Assembly: GCF_913775985.1 (NCBI RefSeq)
Contig: NZ_CAJYMB010000150.1
Location: forward strand, 186,001-250,000
From: an uncultured Pluralibacter sp.
Lineage (GTDB): Bacteria; Pseudomonadota; Gammaproteobacteria; Enterobacterales; Enterobacteriaceae
Reading direction: 5' to 3'
DNA: 64,000 nt
Under the pieces are notes generated by a model. That model ran no database searches, was not told the DNA's origin, and saw only the letters and a list, made by a program, of their open reading frames with translations. Numbering within the stretch: the first letter of the stretch is position 1; each line of letters starts with the position of its first letter. Below, piece after piece: positions 38,631 to 49,721 of this stretch. The position numbers and the translations under genes are program-made.

Positions 38631-39064
38631 AACGCATCCCCTTATCATTAAGTAAAAAAACGGTGTGGGATGGATACTGCTGTCTGACCGGGAACAAATG
38701 CTTTAAAGCTCACGTTCTAACTATAATCTACTCCCAAAAAGATTTCATTGCGCTATTACGAAAAATTACAATTACCGTTCCGTATTAATACATACCTTTA
38801 TAAATAACGCTGCGTCATTAACAAGAATGCGCCTGAATAAACTATGGCCTTTGCTGCGTAACCTTATCTTTCATTCACTTAAGTAAAGCACAGGGCGTGA
38901 TGACGTAATGCCCCACAGAGCAAATACTTTAAAATTGAGAGCATTCTTAACACAGGCTAGAGCAATTAAGGTCATCGGCGTTAGGCAATATGTGCAAGTT
39001 TACGCTCAGAAAAAATACAATTTAACCTAAATCAAAAATTCCGTGAATTCTTTCAGATGAAAGA
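38631..39064. other. tomB-acrB intergenic region
   Basis: 434 bp, AT-rich, with no supported gene. It should carry the tomB-hha promoter at its left (a TATAGT-like hexamer lies near 38720 on the minus strand). AT-richness fits H-NS/Hha binding. I see nothing else definite in it. Confidence 0.5.
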
Positions 39065-39096
39065 AAGGGCCACAGTCAAACTGCGGCCCTTTTTCT
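39065..39096. terminator. Terminator of acrAB
   Basis: AAAGGGCCACAG pairing with CTGCGGCCCTTT (one mismatch), 4-base loop TCAA, T-rich on both sides. It lies 18-50 bp after the acrB stop and may act in both directions. Confidence 0.8.
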
Positions 39097-39113
39097 GTCA
39101 ACCGGAAGGTTGA

Positions 39114-42100
39114 TTAATGTTGCTCAGTCTTGTGGCTGTGCTCGAGGTCATCGCCTTTTTTGCTAAATCGGCGACGGACCACCACAAAGAACACCGGTAC
39201 GAGGAATATCGCCAGCACCGTTGCCGTTGCCATACCGCCGACAACCCCGGTACCTACCGCGTTCTGCGCGCCGGAGCCAGCCCCGGTACTCAGCGCCAGC
39301 GGCAGCACCCCGAGGATGAACGCCAGCGAGGTCATCAGAATCGGGCGCAGACGCATGCGTACCGCATTCAGGGTCGCCTCCGTCAGGCCCTGACCCTCTT
39401 TCTCCATCAGGTCTTTGGCAAATTCAACGATAAGTATCGCGTTCTTTGCCGAGATCCCGATGGTCGTCAGCAGGCCTACCTGGAAGTACACGTCGTTGTT
39501 CATTCCACGGAAGGTGGCGGCCAGCAGTGCGCCGATAACGCCGAGCGGTACGACCAGCATAACCGAGAACGGAATGGACCAGCTTTCATAGAGAGCGGCC
39601 AGACACAGGAAGACCACAATCAGCGAAATAGCGTACAGCGACGGCGCCTGGTTACCAGAGAGGCGTTCCTGATAGGACATGCCGGTCCAGTCATAGCCAA
39701 TCCCGCTCGGCAGCTTGCTGACCAGCTGTTCCATCATCGCCATGGCATCACCGGTACTTTTACCCGGTGCGGCTTCACCCAGAATTTCCATCGACGGGAG
39801 ACCGTTGTAACGCTCCAGTCGCGGCGAGCCGTATTCCCAGTGCGCGCTTGAGAAGGCGGAGAAGGGTACCATCTGACCGTTGCTGCCGCGGACGTACCAC
39901 TTGTTAATATCTTCCGGCAGCATGCGATATTTGGCTTCAGACATAACGTACACTTTTTTCACGCGACCGCGGTCGATGAAATCGTTGACGTAGTTACTGC
40001 CCCATGCGGCGCCCAGCGTTGTGTTGATATCGCTGATTGAAACACCCAGCGCCTGCGCTTTCTCCTGGTCAATCTCAACCTTGAACTGCGGCGTATCTTC
40101 CATCCCGTTAGGGCGCACGCCGACCATAACGTCAGAGTGCTTGGCAATTTCACCGAACAGCTGGTTACGGGCCTGTGTCAGTGCGTCATGCCCCAGGTTG
40201 CCCTGGTCAATCAGCTCAAAGTCGAAGCCGGTTGCCGTACCCAGCTCGATAATTGCCGGCAGGTTAAAGGCAAAGACCATCGCATCTTTGATACTGGCGA
40301 AATGTGCGCTGGCGCGCCCTGCGATCGCCGGAACCTTATTTTCGGAGCCGGGACGATCTTCCCAGTCCTTCATGGAGACGAAGGCCAGGCCGACGTTCTG
40401 ACCGCGGCCGGAGAAGCCAAAGCCGTTAACCGTAAACACGGATTTAACGTTGTCTTTCTCTTTATCCAGATAGTAATGGCTGATTTCATCCAGTACTTTC
40501 TGCGTGCGCTCCTGCGTGGCACCGGCCGGGAGCTGGGCCATGGTGAGCAGCACGCCCTGGTCTTCATCAGGCAGGAACGAGCTCGGCAGGCGAACGAACA
40601 GATAGGCCATGCCGACAACGATCAGAATATACAGCAGCAGGTAGCGGCCGGTGCTGCGCAGAATATTGCCGACGCTGTTGGTGTAATGATCCGTGCTCTT
40701 GTCGAACATGCGGTTAAACCAGCCGAAGAAGCCTTTTTTGTCATCTCCGTGATCGCCTTTGGCGATAGGTTTCAACAGCGTGGCGCACAGCGCCGGCGTC
40801 AGGATCATTGCCACCAGCACCGACAGCACCATCGCTGAAACGATAGTAATCGAGAACTGGCGGTAAATGGCCCCGGTCGCGCCACCGAAGAATGCCATCG
40901 GCACAAATACCGCCGACAGGACGAGGGCGATACCCACCAGCGCGCCCTGGATCTGCGACATGGATTTACGGGTGGCCTCTTTGGGCGGAAGCCCCTCTTC
41001 GGCCATCACGCGCTCGACGTTCTCGACCACCACGATGGCGTCATCCACCAGCAGCCCGATGGCGAGCACCATCCCGAACATCGTCAGGGTGTTTATCGAG
41101 AAGCCGAAAATCCCAAGGACCATGAAGGTACCCATCAGCACCACCGGCACAGCGATCGTTGGGATCAGCGTGGCGCGGAAGTTTTGCAGGAACAGGTACA
41201 TAACGATGAAGACCAGCACAATCCCTTCGATAAGGGTTTTCACCACTTCGAAAATAGAGATTTTAACGAATGGCGTGGTGTCGTACGGGTAAACCACTTT
41301 CAGGCCGTGCGGAAAGTACGGCTCCAGCTTATCAATAGTGGCCTGCACTGCTTTTGCGGTATCCAGCGCGTTAGCGCCGGTTGCCAGTTTGATCCCCAGA
41401 CCCGCTGCCGGTTTGCCGTTATAGCGGGCAATAACGTCGTAGTTTTCGCCGCCCAGTTCAATCTTCGCTACATCGCGCAGCCGCACCTGAGAGCCGTCCT
41501 GGTTCACTTTCAGCAGGATTTTGCCGAACTCGTCGGTGTTGGTCAGTCGCGTTTGCGCGATGATGGAGGCGTTAAGCTGCTGGCCTTTCACCGGCGGCGT
41601 ACCGCCGAGCTGGCCTGCGGCCACCTGGGCGTTCTGCGCTTTAATAGCGGCAATAACGTCTACCGGCGTCAGCTGATAGTTGTTCAGCTTGGTGGGATCC
41701 ATCCAGATACGCATTGCGTACTGCGCACCGAACAGCTGGACGTCGCCTACGCCGTTGGTACGGCTGACCGGATCTTTAATGGTCGCCCCCACGTAGTCGG
41801 CAATATCGTCCTGAGTCATTGATCCGTCGGTGCTGATCATCCCGAGTACCATCAGGAAGGAGCTGGAGGATTTCTTGACACTAACGCCCTGCTGCTGAAC
41901 TTCCTGCGGCAGCAGCGGCATTGCCAGCTGCAGTTTGTTCTGCACCTGAACCTGAGCGATATCGGCGTCGGTGCCGGAATCAAAGGTAACGGTGATCTGT
42001 ACGGTACCGGTCGAGTCACTGGTCGAGGACATGTACAGCAGGTTATCGATGCCGTTCATGTTCTGTTCAATAACCTGCGTGACCGTATCCTGTACGGTTT

Positions 42101-42263
42101 TCGCATCGGCACCCGGATATACGGCGCTGATTTCAACCGAAGGTGGCGCGATAGTTGGATACTGAGCGACCGGCAGTTTGAGGATAGAAAGTCCCCCTGC
42201 CAGCATCAGCACCAGTGCAATCACCCAGGCAAATATGGGGCGATCGATAAAGAAATTCGACAT
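39114..42263 (-). CDS. acrB: RND multidrug efflux pump AcrB
   Basis: 1049-aa proton-driven trimeric exporter, exactly the E. coli length, with 12 membrane helices and two large periplasmic loops. The proton relay Asp pair lies in the fourth helix ([13 protein letters not shown], about D407/D408) and K940-equivalent in the tenth ([12 protein letters not shown]). It forms AcrA-AcrB-TolC and exports antibiotics, bile salts and dyes. It is in an operon with acrA, 22 nt after it. Confidence 0.98.
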   Translation of the reverse strand: MSNFFIDRPIFAWVIALVLMLAGGLSILKLPVAQYPTIAPPSVEISAVYPGADAKTVQDTVTQVIEQNMNGIDNLLYMSSTSDSTGTVQITVTFDSGTDADIAQVQVQNKLQLAMPLLPQEVQQQGVSVKKSSSSFLMVLGMISTDGSMTQDDIADYVGATIKDPVSRTNGVGDVQLFGAQYAMRIWMDPTKLNNYQLTPVDVIAAIKAQNAQVAAGQLGGTPPVKGQQLNASIIAQTRLTNTDEFGKILLKVNQDGSQVRLRDVAKIELGGENYDVIARYNGKPAAGLGIKLATGANALDTAKAVQATIDKLEPYFPHGLKVVYPYDTTPFVKISIFEVVKTLIEGIVLVFIVMYLFLQNFRATLIPTIAVPVVLMGTFMVLGIFGFSINTLTMFGMVLAIGLLVDDAIVVVENVERVMAEEGLPPKEATRKSMSQIQGALVGIALVLSAVFVPMAFFGGATGAIYRQFSITIVSAMVLSVLVAMILTPALCATLLKPIAKGDHGDDKKGFFGWFNRMFDKSTDHYTNSVGNILRSTGRYLLLYILIVVGMAYLFVRLPSSFLPDEDQGVLLTMAQLPAGATQERTQKVLDEISHYYLDKEKDNVKSVFTVNGFGFSGRGQNVGLAFVSMKDWEDRPGSENKVPAIAGRASAHFASIKDAMVFAFNLPAIIELGTATGFDFELIDQGNLGHDALTQARNQLFGEIAKHSDVMVGVRPNGMEDTPQFKVEIDQEKAQALGVSISDINTTLGAAWGSNYVNDFIDRGRVKKVYVMSEAKYRMLPEDINKWYVRGSNGQMVPFSAFSSAHWEYGSPRLERYNGLPSMEILGEAAPGKSTGDAMAMMEQLVSKLPSGIGYDWTGMSYQERLSGNQAPSLYAISLIVVFLCLAALYESWSIPFSVMLVVPLGVIGALLAATFRGMNNDVYFQVGLLTTIGISAKNAILIVEFAKDLMEKEGQGLTEATLNAVRMRLRPILMTSLAFILGVLPLALSTGAGSGAQNAVGTGVVGGMATATVLAIFLVPVFFVVVRRRFSKKGDDLEHSHKTEQH

Positions 42264-42285
42264 GTCTTAACGTCTCCTGTTTAAG

Positions 42286-43470
42286 TTAAGACTGAGCTTT
42301 ATCTGACTGAGCGGCTTGCTGTTTTTTGCCGTCAGAACTCACTTCTTGCGCCTTAACCTGCGCGCCCGGCTTCACTTTTTGCAGGCCGGTAATAATGACT
42401 TTATCGCCGGCTTTCAGACCCTCTGTTACCAGCCACTTGTCGCCAATAGCCTGTTCGGCGGTGATCTGTCGGGTTGCCACTTTGTTATCAGCATCAACAA
42501 TCATCACCGATGCTTCGCCGCGCGGCGTGCGGGTAACGCCCTGTTGCGGAACCAGCAGGGCATCCGGATTCACGCCTTCTTCCAGTTTGGCACGAACGAA
42601 CATGCCGGGAAGCAGCGTGTGGTCCGGGTTAGGGAAGATGGCGCGCAGGGTAATGGAGCCCGTGGTCTGATCTACCGTCACATCGGAAAACTCAAGGGTA
42701 CCGCTCTGGGGATAGCTAATGCCGTCCTGGGTAATCAGGTCGACCTTCGCTTTACCGTCTTTCTGCTGCAGCTTGCCGCTTTCCAGCTCCTGCTTGAGGC
42801 GCAGGAAATCGTTGCTGGACTGGGTCACGTCAACGTAAATCGGATCGAGCTGCTGCACGGTCGCCAGCGCGTTGGCCTGGCCGTTTTGCACCAGCGCACC
42901 TTCCGTCACGGCAGATTTACCGATGCGGCCGCTGATAGGCGACGTCACTTTGGTGTAGGCGAGATTAATGCGCGCGGTCTCAACGGCGGCTTTTGCGGCC
43001 AGCACGGTCGCATTGGCCTGCTGGGCATCGGCCTGCGCGCTGTCGAATTCCTGCTTGCTGATGTACTGAGTGCCCACCAGTTTGCGGTAGCGATTCAGCG
43101 TCAGCTGCGCGATATTTGCCGCGGCTTCAGCTTTTGCCAGATCGCCTTTAGCGCTGCTGTAGGCTGCCTGGTATGTAGCCGGATCGATTTGATACAGGGA
43201 CACGCCGGCGGTCACATCACTACCTTCCGTGAAGTTTCGCTTCAGGATAATGCCGCTAACCTGAGGACGAACTTCTGCAACGCGAAATGCGTTGGTGCGC
43301 CCCGGCAAGTCGGTGGTAATTTGAAGAGGTTCAGTTTTGAGCGTTACGACACCCACTTCTGGCACCTGCGCTGTTTGCTTAGTCTCTTTGTCGTCACATC
43401 CCGTAAGCGCCAGGCTGCCCGAGAGCATCACAACGATCGCCAGAGGCGTTAACCCTCTGTTTTTCTTCAT
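42286..43470 (-). CDS. acrA: Periplasmic adaptor AcrA
   Basis: 394-aa membrane-fusion lipoprotein (E. coli 397). The signal peptide has lipobox ALTGC (lipidated C25). Then come lipoyl, alpha-hairpin (about 95-170), beta-barrel and membrane-proximal domains. The start MKKNRGLTPLA is used; nine extra codons upstream are unsupported. It links AcrB with TolC. It is divergent from acrR across a 140-bp region with a perfect-looking AcrR operator. Confidence 0.98.
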   Translation of the reverse strand: MKKNRGLTPLAIVVMLSGSLALTGCDDKETKQTAQVPEVGVVTLKTEPLQITTDLPGRTNAFRVAEVRPQVSGIILKRNFTEGSDVTAGVSLYQIDPATYQAAYSSAKGDLAKAEAAANIAQLTLNRYRKLVGTQYISKQEFDSAQADAQQANATVLAAKAAVETARINLAYTKVTSPISGRIGKSAVTEGALVQNGQANALATVQQLDPIYVDVTQSSNDFLRLKQELESGKLQQKDGKAKVDLITQDGISYPQSGTLEFSDVTVDQTTGSITLRAIFPNPDHTLLPGMFVRAKLEEGVNPDALLVPQQGVTRTPRGEASVMIVDADNKVATRQITAEQAIGDKWLVTEGLKAGDKVIITGLQKVKPGAQVKAQEVSSDGKKQQAAQSDKAQS

Positions 43471-43558
43471 ATGTAAACCTCGAATGTCCGATTTCAAATG
43501 ATGGATGGATCAAATGTCCATAAACCCAATGATGCTTTATATTTTGATCTTACTATGG

Positions 43559-43582
43559 TACATACATTCACAAATGTATGTA
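43559..43582. promoter_or_regulatory. AcrR operator
   Basis: 24-bp inverted repeat TACATACATT-N4-AATGTATGTA with perfect arms, equal to the known E. coli AcrR binding site except in the central bases. It lies between acrA and acrR and should control both. Confidence 0.95.
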
Positions 43583-43610
43583 AATCTAACCTCTGTAAAT
43601 TCACCGACCT

Positions 43611-44264
43611 ATGGCACGAAAAACCAAACAACAAGCGATGGAAACGCGGCAACATATCTTAGATGTCGCATTGCGTCTTTTTTCCCGGCAGGGCGTATCA
43701 TCGACCTCGCTGGCGGAGATTGCCAAAGCGGCAGGCGTGACCCGAGGTGCGATTTACTGGCATTTCAAAAATAAATCCGATCTTTTCAGCGAAATCTGGC
43801 AGCTTTCGGAAACAAGCATCACCGATATGGAAATAGAGTATCGGGCAAAACTCCCCGGCGATCCACTCGCAGTGCTAACCCATATATTAGTCTATATTCT
43901 TGAAGCTACCGTGTCCGAAGAGCGGCGGCGCCTGTTGATGGAAATTGTCTTTCATAAATGCGAGTTTGTCGGTGAAATGGCGGCAGTTCGCTTCCAGCAG
44001 CGGGATTTATGCATCGAAAGCTACGAGCGCATTGAGCAAATCCTTCACGAGTGCATTAACGCCGGCCAGCTTCCCGCCGACTTGCTAACCCGCCGCGCCG
44101 CCATTCTGATGCGCAGCTATATTTCCGGCATCGTCGAGAACTGGCTGTTTGCGCCAGACTCCTTTGAGCTGCAAAAAGAAGCTCCGCATTATGTCACTAT
44201 TCTGCTGGAAATGTATAAATTTTGCCCTTCGCTACGCGCCGCGCCGGATGCGCTCAGCGCCTGA
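43611..44264 (+). CDS. acrR: TetR-family repressor AcrR
   Basis: 217-aa TetR repressor of acrAB (E. coli 215). The N-terminal helix-turn-helix is [26 protein letters not shown]. The C-terminal ligand pocket recognises many drugs. It shows no frameshift or stop, so the repressor appears intact; loss would raise efflux. It starts 28 bp after the operator and is divergent from acrA. Confidence 0.97.
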   Translation: MARKTKQQAMETRQHILDVALRLFSRQGVSSTSLAEIAKAAGVTRGAIYWHFKNKSDLFSEIWQLSETSITDMEIEYRAKLPGDPLAVLTHILVYILEATVSEERRRLLMEIVFHKCEFVGEMAAVRFQQRDLCIESYERIEQILHECINAGQLPADLLTRRAAILMRSYISGIVENWLFAPDSFELQKEAPHYVTILLEMYKFCPSLRAAPDALSA

Positions 44265-44393
44265 CTTAATGAGGCGTCAATAAGCAGAATTTTCCTGCTG
44301 GCGGCAGCTATTCGGCGCCGGGGATAAGTGCTATTCTTCGCCGTATATCACTCCCGATAACAACCGGTTCTCAAACCCTTTACGCCCAATCCT

Positions 44394-47300
44394 ATGCAAC
44401 CGACGCTCTTCAGGCGGAAATCGTTTTCCGCATTTATGGCCGCTCTCTTTTGCTTTTTCATCACCATACCGCTAGTACACGCCCGTGAACAGGGTATATC
44501 AGACCTGCCGGACCGTGCGGATGTGCAAAAGCAGCTGACCGCGCTACAGAAAAAAAAGAACCTCACCCCGCAGGATAAGCTGGTTGAGCAGGATTTAACC
44601 GAGACACTGCAGATCCTCGATAAAATCGATCGCGTAAAGGATGAAACCGCCCAGCTCAAGCAGCAGATCGATCAGGCGCCGGCCAAAATGCGTCAGGCCA
44701 CTGACGGTCTGGCCAGCCTGAGCGACGTTGACGACGATAGCGAAACCCGCGCGACCCTCAACCGACTTTCAGTACGCCAGCTTGAGGCGCGGGTCAGCGA
44801 TGTCATCGAGCAGCTGCAGTCGGCGCAAAACGATCTCGCATCCTACAACAGTCAGCTGGTTTCGCTGCAGACGCAGCCGGAACGGGTGCAGAATGCCATG
44901 TATTCAGCATCGCAGCAGCTACAGCAGATCCGCACCCGCCTCAACGGCGCAACCGTGGGGGAGGGGGCGCTGCGCGAAACTCAGCAGGTGCAGCTGCAGG
45001 CCCAGCAGGTGCTGCTTAATGCCGAGCTTGAGCAACAGCGTAAAAGCCTGTCGGGCAATACCGTGTTGCAGGACACGCTGCAAAAACAGCGGGATTACCT
45101 GACCACCAACAGCACCCGCCTTGAGCACCAGCTGGAGCTGCTGCAGGAAGCGCTCAACAGCAAGCGCCTGACGCTGACGGAAAAGACCGCGAAAGAGGCG
45201 GTATCCCCGGATGAAACGGCCCGCATTCAGGCCAACCCGCTGGTTAAGCAGGAGCTGGATGCCAACCACCAGCTTAGCGAGCGCCTGATTGCCGCCACCC
45301 AGAGCGGCAACCAGCTGTTCCAGCAAAATATCCGCATCAAAACCTGGCTCGATCGGGCCCTGCAGTCTGAACGCAATATTAAAGAGCAGATCTCGATGCT
45401 CAAAGGCAGCCTGCTTCTCTCCCGCATCCTTTATCAGGAGCAGCAGCGTATCCCCTCGGCGGACGAGCTGGAGGATATGACCTCGCGCATTGCCGACCTG
45501 CGCCTTGAGCAGTTTGAAATCAACCAGCAGCGCGACGCCCTTTTTCAGACTTCGGACTACGTGACCAAACTGGAAACGGGTCATGAAAGCGAAGTGAACG
45601 ACGATGTGACCGACGCGCTGGAGCAGGTGGTGGACATGCGCCGCGAGCTGCTCGACCAGATGAACAAGCAGCTGGGGAATCAGCTGATGATGGCCATTAA
45701 CCTGCAAATCAATCAGCAGCAGCTGGTCAGCGTGTCGAAAAACCTGCGTGAGATCCTCACCCAGCAGATTTTCTGGGTTAACAGCAACAAGCCGATGGAC
45801 TGGGAGTGGATCAAATCATTCCCGTCGGCGGTAAAAGATCAGTTCAGCCAGATGAAAATCACCGTCAACTGGGAGAAAGCCTGGCCCGCGGTGTTTATCG
45901 CTTTCCTCGCCGGGCTGCCGCTGCTGCTGCTTGCCTGGGGGATCCGCTGGCGGCTCGGATGGCTGAAAGCCTACCAGAAGCAGCTGGCATCGGAAGTGGG
46001 CCAGCTGCGCAACGACAGCCAGCTGCACACGCCGAAAGCGCTGCTGATTGACCTTATTCGCGCGCTGCCGGTGGTGCTGATTATTCTGGCGGTCGGACTT
46101 ATTCTGCTCACCATGCAGCTCAATATCAGCGATCTGCTGTGGGCCTTCAGTAAAAAGCTGGCTATCTTTTGGCTGATATTTGGACTGTGCTGGAAAGTAC
46201 TGGAAAAAGAAGGGGTCGCGGTACGCCACTTTAATATGCCCGAGCAGCTGACCAGCCACTGGCGCCGCCAGATAGTGCGCATCAGCCTGGCGCTGTTGCC
46301 GCTGCACTTCTGGTCGGTAGCCGCCGAGCTGTCGCCGCTGCACCTGATGGATGATGCCGTCGGGCAGTTCGTTATTTTCCTCAATCTGCTGGCCATCGCG
46401 ATCCTTATCTGGCCGATGTGCCGCGACAGCTGGCGGGACAGAGAGTCCCACGGCCTGCGCCTGGCAACCATTACCGTGCTGGCGATGGTACCGATGGCGC
46501 TGATGGTGCTGACCGCCACGGGCTACTTCTACACCACCCTGCGCCTGGCGGGCCGCTGGATTGAAACCGTGTATCTGGTTATTTGCTGGAACCTGCTCTG
46601 GCACTCGGTGATGCGCGGGCTGAGCGTTGCCGCCCGGCGTATCGCCTACCGCCGGGCAATAGCCCGCCGGCAGAACCAGGTGAAAGAGGGCGCAGAAGGT
46701 GCCGAGCCGGTGGAAGAGCCAGCGATTGGGCTTGACGAGGTCAACCAGCAGACCCTGCGCATCACCATGCTGGTGATGTTCGCGCTGTTCGGTGTTATCT
46801 TCTGGGCCATCTGGTCGGACTTAATCTCGGTATTTGCCTATCTGGACAGCATTACGCTCTGGAGCTACAGCGTGACCGAGGCGGGCAGCAGCGTGCTGCG
46901 CGCGGTGACGCTCGGCAACCTGCTGTTCGCGCTGATTATGATGGCGGTGGCCTGGGCGCTGATCCGCAACTTGCCCGGCCTGCTTGAAGTGCTGGTGCTC
47001 TCGCGCCTCAACATGCGCCAGGGCGCGTCCTATGCCATTACCACGATCCTCAACTACGTGATTATTGCGGTTGGTGCCACCTCGGTGCTCGGTTCGCTGG
47101 GCGTCTCCTGGGACAAGCTCCAGTGGCTGGCCGCGGCGCTCTCGGTGGGCCTCGGTTTTGGCCTGCAGGAGATATTCGGTAACTTCGTTTCCGGCCTGAT
47201 CATCCTCTTCGAGCGCCCGGTGCGTATTGGCGATACCATCACTATCGGCAGCTTTTCCGGCACCGTCAGCAAGATCCGCATTCGCGCGACGACGATCACT

Positions 47301-47744
47301 GACTTCGATCGTAAAGAGGTGATTATCCCTAACAAGGCGTTCGTCACCGAGCGGCTGATCAACTGGTCGCTGTCGGACACCGTGACTCGCCTGGTGATCA
47401 CCCTCGGCGTGGCCTACGGATCCGATCTGGATAAGGTAAAAGCGGTGCTGCTGCAGGCGGCGAAAGAGCATCCGAAGGTAATGTTCGATCCGGCCCCTGC
47501 GGTGTTTTTCACCACCTTTGGCGCCAGTACGCTGGATCACGAGCTGCGCCTGTACGTGCGCGAGCTGCGCGATCGCAGCCACACTGTGGATGAGCTGAAC
47601 CGCAGCATTGACCGGCTGTGCCGGGAAAACAATATTGATATCGCCTTTAATCAGCTTGAGGTGCACCTGCACAACGAGAAGGGCGACAACGTGACGGAAG
47701 TGAAACGCGAGCTTAAAGGCGACGATCCGGCCGCCGCGGTTTAG
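44394..47744 (+). CDS. mscK: Potassium-dependent mechanosensitive channel MscK
   Basis: 1116-aa giant MscS-family channel (E. coli 1120). A signal peptide (cleaved near 31, LVHA/RE) is followed by a long periplasmic coiled-coil region (about 40-480), about 11 membrane helices, and the MscS core (SVGLGFGLQEIFGNFVSGLI pore-lining helix; cytosolic VRIGDTITIGSFSGTV beta domain). It opens on hypo-osmotic shock and is gated by K+ as well as tension. It follows acrR in the E. coli order. Confidence 0.96.
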   Translation: MQPTLFRRKSFSAFMAALFCFFITIPLVHAREQGISDLPDRADVQKQLTALQKKKNLTPQDKLVEQDLTETLQILDKIDRVKDETAQLKQQIDQAPAKMRQATDGLASLSDVDDDSETRATLNRLSVRQLEARVSDVIEQLQSAQNDLASYNSQLVSLQTQPERVQNAMYSASQQLQQIRTRLNGATVGEGALRETQQVQLQAQQVLLNAELEQQRKSLSGNTVLQDTLQKQRDYLTTNSTRLEHQLELLQEALNSKRLTLTEKTAKEAVSPDETARIQANPLVKQELDANHQLSERLIAATQSGNQLFQQNIRIKTWLDRALQSERNIKEQISMLKGSLLLSRILYQEQQRIPSADELEDMTSRIADLRLEQFEINQQRDALFQTSDYVTKLETGHESEVNDDVTDALEQVVDMRRELLDQMNKQLGNQLMMAINLQINQQQLVSVSKNLREILTQQIFWVNSNKPMDWEWIKSFPSAVKDQFSQMKITVNWEKAWPAVFIAFLAGLPLLLLAWGIRWRLGWLKAYQKQLASEVGQLRNDSQLHTPKALLIDLIRALPVVLIILAVGLILLTMQLNISDLLWAFSKKLAIFWLIFGLCWKVLEKEGVAVRHFNMPEQLTSHWRRQIVRISLALLPLHFWSVAAELSPLHLMDDAVGQFVIFLNLLAIAILIWPMCRDSWRDRESHGLRLATITVLAMVPMALMVLTATGYFYTTLRLAGRWIETVYLVICWNLLWHSVMRGLSVAARRIAYRRAIARRQNQVKEGAEGAEPVEEPAIGLDEVNQQTLRITMLVMFALFGVIFWAIWSDLISVFAYLDSITLWSYSVTEAGSSVLRAVTLGNLLFALIMMAVAWALIRNLPGLLEVLVLSRLNMRQGASYAITTILNYVIIAVGATSVLGSLGVSWDKLQWLAAALSVGLGFGLQEIFGNFVSGLIILFERPVRIGDTITIGSFSGTVSKIRIRATTITDFDRKEVIIPNKAFVTERLINWSLSDTVTRLVITLGVAYGSDLDKVKAVLLQAAKEHPKVMFDPAPAVFFTTFGASTLDHELRLYVRELRDRSHTVDELNRSIDRLCRENNIDIAFNQLEVHLHNEKGDNVTEVKRELKGDDPAAAV

Positions 47745-47746
47745 GA

Positions 47747-47938
47747 TCAGGCTTCGCGCTCTCCCGCCGCGGGGGAGCGCGGATCGCTGTCCCCGGACTC
47801 GCGCAGTTTACGCACAAAGTCTTTTCTGACGATTTCCAGCGCGCCGAGCACTGTTTCCGGTGCAACGGCGTGCTCTTCCAGCAGCATAATCAAATCCACC
47901 GCCAGCTTGACCTCGTCCGGCGCGTTTTCCAGCGACAT
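47747..47938 (-). CDS. rsmS: Pleiotropic regulatory protein RsmS (YbaM)
   Basis: 63-aa DUF2496 protein. The conserved N-terminal MSLENAPDEVKLAVDLIMLLEE is shared with E. coli YbaM (53 aa), with a longer Asp/Pro/Glu-rich tail here. It is linked to RsmA-type regulation in Pectobacterium and to primosome function (PriM) by others; its role here is not clear. It is 12 nt downstream of priC on the same strand and ends 2 bp from the mscK stop. Confidence 0.9.
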   Translation of the reverse strand: MSLENAPDEVKLAVDLIMLLEEHAVAPETVLGALEIVRKDFVRKLRESGDSDPRSPAAGEREA

Positions 47939-47950
47939 ACACTCTCCTCG

Positions 47951-48478
47951 TTAGCGCGTCATCCGCGCCAGTCTGTTTTCAATTTTTGCCAGCGCCTCGC
48001 GGCAGCGGCTCAGGCGGGTGCCGCAGGCCTCCACTTCGCGGCTCAGCCGCTGCTGTTCGTCAAGGGTTGTGGCTTTCGCCAGCATCGCCCGGCGCGATTG
48101 GGCTATTTCCAGCAGGCGGCGCTCGTACTCCTGATGCTGGAGCCTGCGGCGCTGCCAGCGGGTAAGCGCCGGGGAACCGCTGTCCCAGCCGCGTAGCGAC
48201 CAGGTTTTGCTCTCCCGGGCTATTGCCTCAAGCTGCGCGACCAGGCGCTCCGCCAGCCACTGTACCCGGGGAAGCTGCTCGCGCTCTACCGCGCGCCCCA
48301 GCGCCTGCAGATTGCCGCGCGCTTCTTCAACGCAGGCCTGCAGGTAGGGGCTGCGGGTGGTAAACAGCTGCCGATCAAAGCGCGCACCCAGAGTCGCTTG
48401 CTGCGCAACGGGCGCAACCTCCGTTTCCAGACGCGCGAGCTGCGCGGCAAGGGAGCCCAGCAGCAGGTCAGTTTTCAT
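47951..48478 (-). CDS. priC: Primosomal replication protein PriC
   Basis: 175-aa helical protein equal in length to E. coli PriC. It restarts stalled replication forks with gaps by loading DnaB. The PriC signature is present: FDRQLF near residue 35, WSLRGWDSG, and many Arg/Lys in the C-terminal helix LSRCREALAKIENRLARM. It is divergent from ybaN and cotranscribed with rsmS. Confidence 0.95.
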   Translation of the reverse strand: MKTDLLLGSLAAQLARLETEVAPVAQQATLGARFDRQLFTTRSPYLQACVEEARGNLQALGRAVEREQLPRVQWLAERLVAQLEAIARESKTWSLRGWDSGSPALTRWQRRRLQHQEYERRLLEIAQSRRAMLAKATTLDEQQRLSREVEACGTRLSRCREALAKIENRLARMTR

Positions 48479-48546
48479 GCTTTTCTCCGGTGAAAGGGCG
48501 AATACCTGTGCTACATTTGCCGTTCAGCTTGCTCATTATTATGCCT

Positions 48547-48927
48547 ATGCAACAGACTATTTTACTCATCATCGGATGGCTGGCGATAGCGCTGGGCACG
48601 CTGGGCGTGTTTCTGCCCCTGCTGCCCACCACGCCGTTTATTCTGCTGGCGGCCTGGTGCTTTTCACGTTCTTCGCCGCGCTTTCACCATTGGCTGCTTC
48701 ACCGCTCGTGGTTCGGTCCCTATCTGCGCCACTGGCAGCAGCACAGGGCCATGCCGCCGGGGGCGAAATCGCGCGCTATCGCAGTGATTATAGTGACCTT
48801 TGCCGTCTCCCTGTGGTTAGTCAACATCACCTGGGTGCGTATCTTGCTGCTGGCGATGCTGATGTGCCTGCTGTTTTTCATGTGGCGCATACCGGTGGTT
48901 GACCCAGAGCAACAAAAACGGCAATGA
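48547..48927 (+). CDS. ybaN: YbaN family inner-membrane protein (DUF454)
   Basis: 126-aa membrane protein with about three to four helices. The DUF454 signature LGVFLPLLPTTPFILLAAWCFSRSSPRFH is followed by SWFGPYLRHW. The start MQQTILLIIG is chosen to match E. coli YbaN (125 aa); ATG codons 6 and 57 nt upstream are possible but less conserved. The function is unknown. It is divergent from priC and lies upstream of apt. Confidence 0.93.
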   Translation: MQQTILLIIGWLAIALGTLGVFLPLLPTTPFILLAAWCFSRSSPRFHHWLLHRSWFGPYLRHWQQHRAMPPGAKSRAIAVIIVTFAVSLWLVNITWVRILLLAMLMCLLFFMWRIPVVDPEQQKRQ

Positions 48928-49074
48928 CTTTAATGGTTATTGCAATTGTCCCGCAGTGCCAGTACATTCTGGCGTTTTCGAGCACGGGTGCTGCTGGTTA
49001 AAGGTTGAGCTTATCTGACTTTAACCCTGCGTCAGCGCCCTGTGGGTAACACCGTTTTAATCAGGCATACACCT

Positions 49075-49626
49075 ATGACCGCAACTGCACAGCAGCTTGA
49101 ATTTCTCAAAAACAGCATTAAAAGCATCCAGGATTATCCGAAGCCTGGCATTCTTTTTCGCGATGTCACCAGTTTGCTGGAAGATCCTAAAGCCTACGCG
49201 CTCAGCATCGAACTGCTGACCGAGCGCTACAAAAATGCCGGCATCACGAAAGTGGTGGGCACCGAGGCGCGCGGCTTCCTGTTTGGTGCGCCGGTAGCGC
49301 TGGCGCTGGGCGTAGGGTTTGTTCCGGTACGCAAACCGGGAAAACTGCCCCGCGAAACCATCGCTGAAAGCTACGAGCTGGAGTACGGCACCGATCAGCT
49401 GGAAATTCACGTTGATGCCATTAAGCCGGGCGATAACGTGCTGGTGGTCGACGATCTGCTGGCGACCGGCGGCACCATTGAAGCCACCGTCAAGCTGATC
49501 CGCCGCCTGGGCGGCAACGTCACCGACGCGGCATTCATCATCAACCTGTTTGATATCGGCGGCGAGCAGCGTCTCGAAGCGCAGGGTATCAACTGCTACA
49601 GCCTGGTCTCCTTCCCGGGGCACTGA
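49075..49626 (+). CDS. apt: Adenine phosphoribosyltransferase
   Basis: 183-aa purine salvage enzyme that makes AMP from adenine and PRPP, same length as E. coli. The PRPP-binding motif [13 protein letters not shown] is intact, and the adenine-site loop [12 protein letters not shown] is conserved. The start at [11 protein letters not shown] is used. It lies upstream of dnaX in the conserved order, and a promoter for dnaX is known inside or after apt in E. coli. Confidence 0.98.
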   Translation: MTATAQQLEFLKNSIKSIQDYPKPGILFRDVTSLLEDPKAYALSIELLTERYKNAGITKVVGTEARGFLFGAPVALALGVGFVPVRKPGKLPRETIAESYELEYGTDQLEIHVDAIKPGDNVLVVDDLLATGGTIEATVKLIRRLGGNVTDAAFIINLFDIGGEQRLEAQGINCYSLVSFPGH

Positions 49627-49721
49627 TCCTGTTCAGCGTCTCTCGCAGCCTCGCCCGGCGGGTGAGGTTGTGTTAGCATTATCCCCCTGTATTCCACCTT
49701 CCAGCGTTTCAGAGCCAGCTC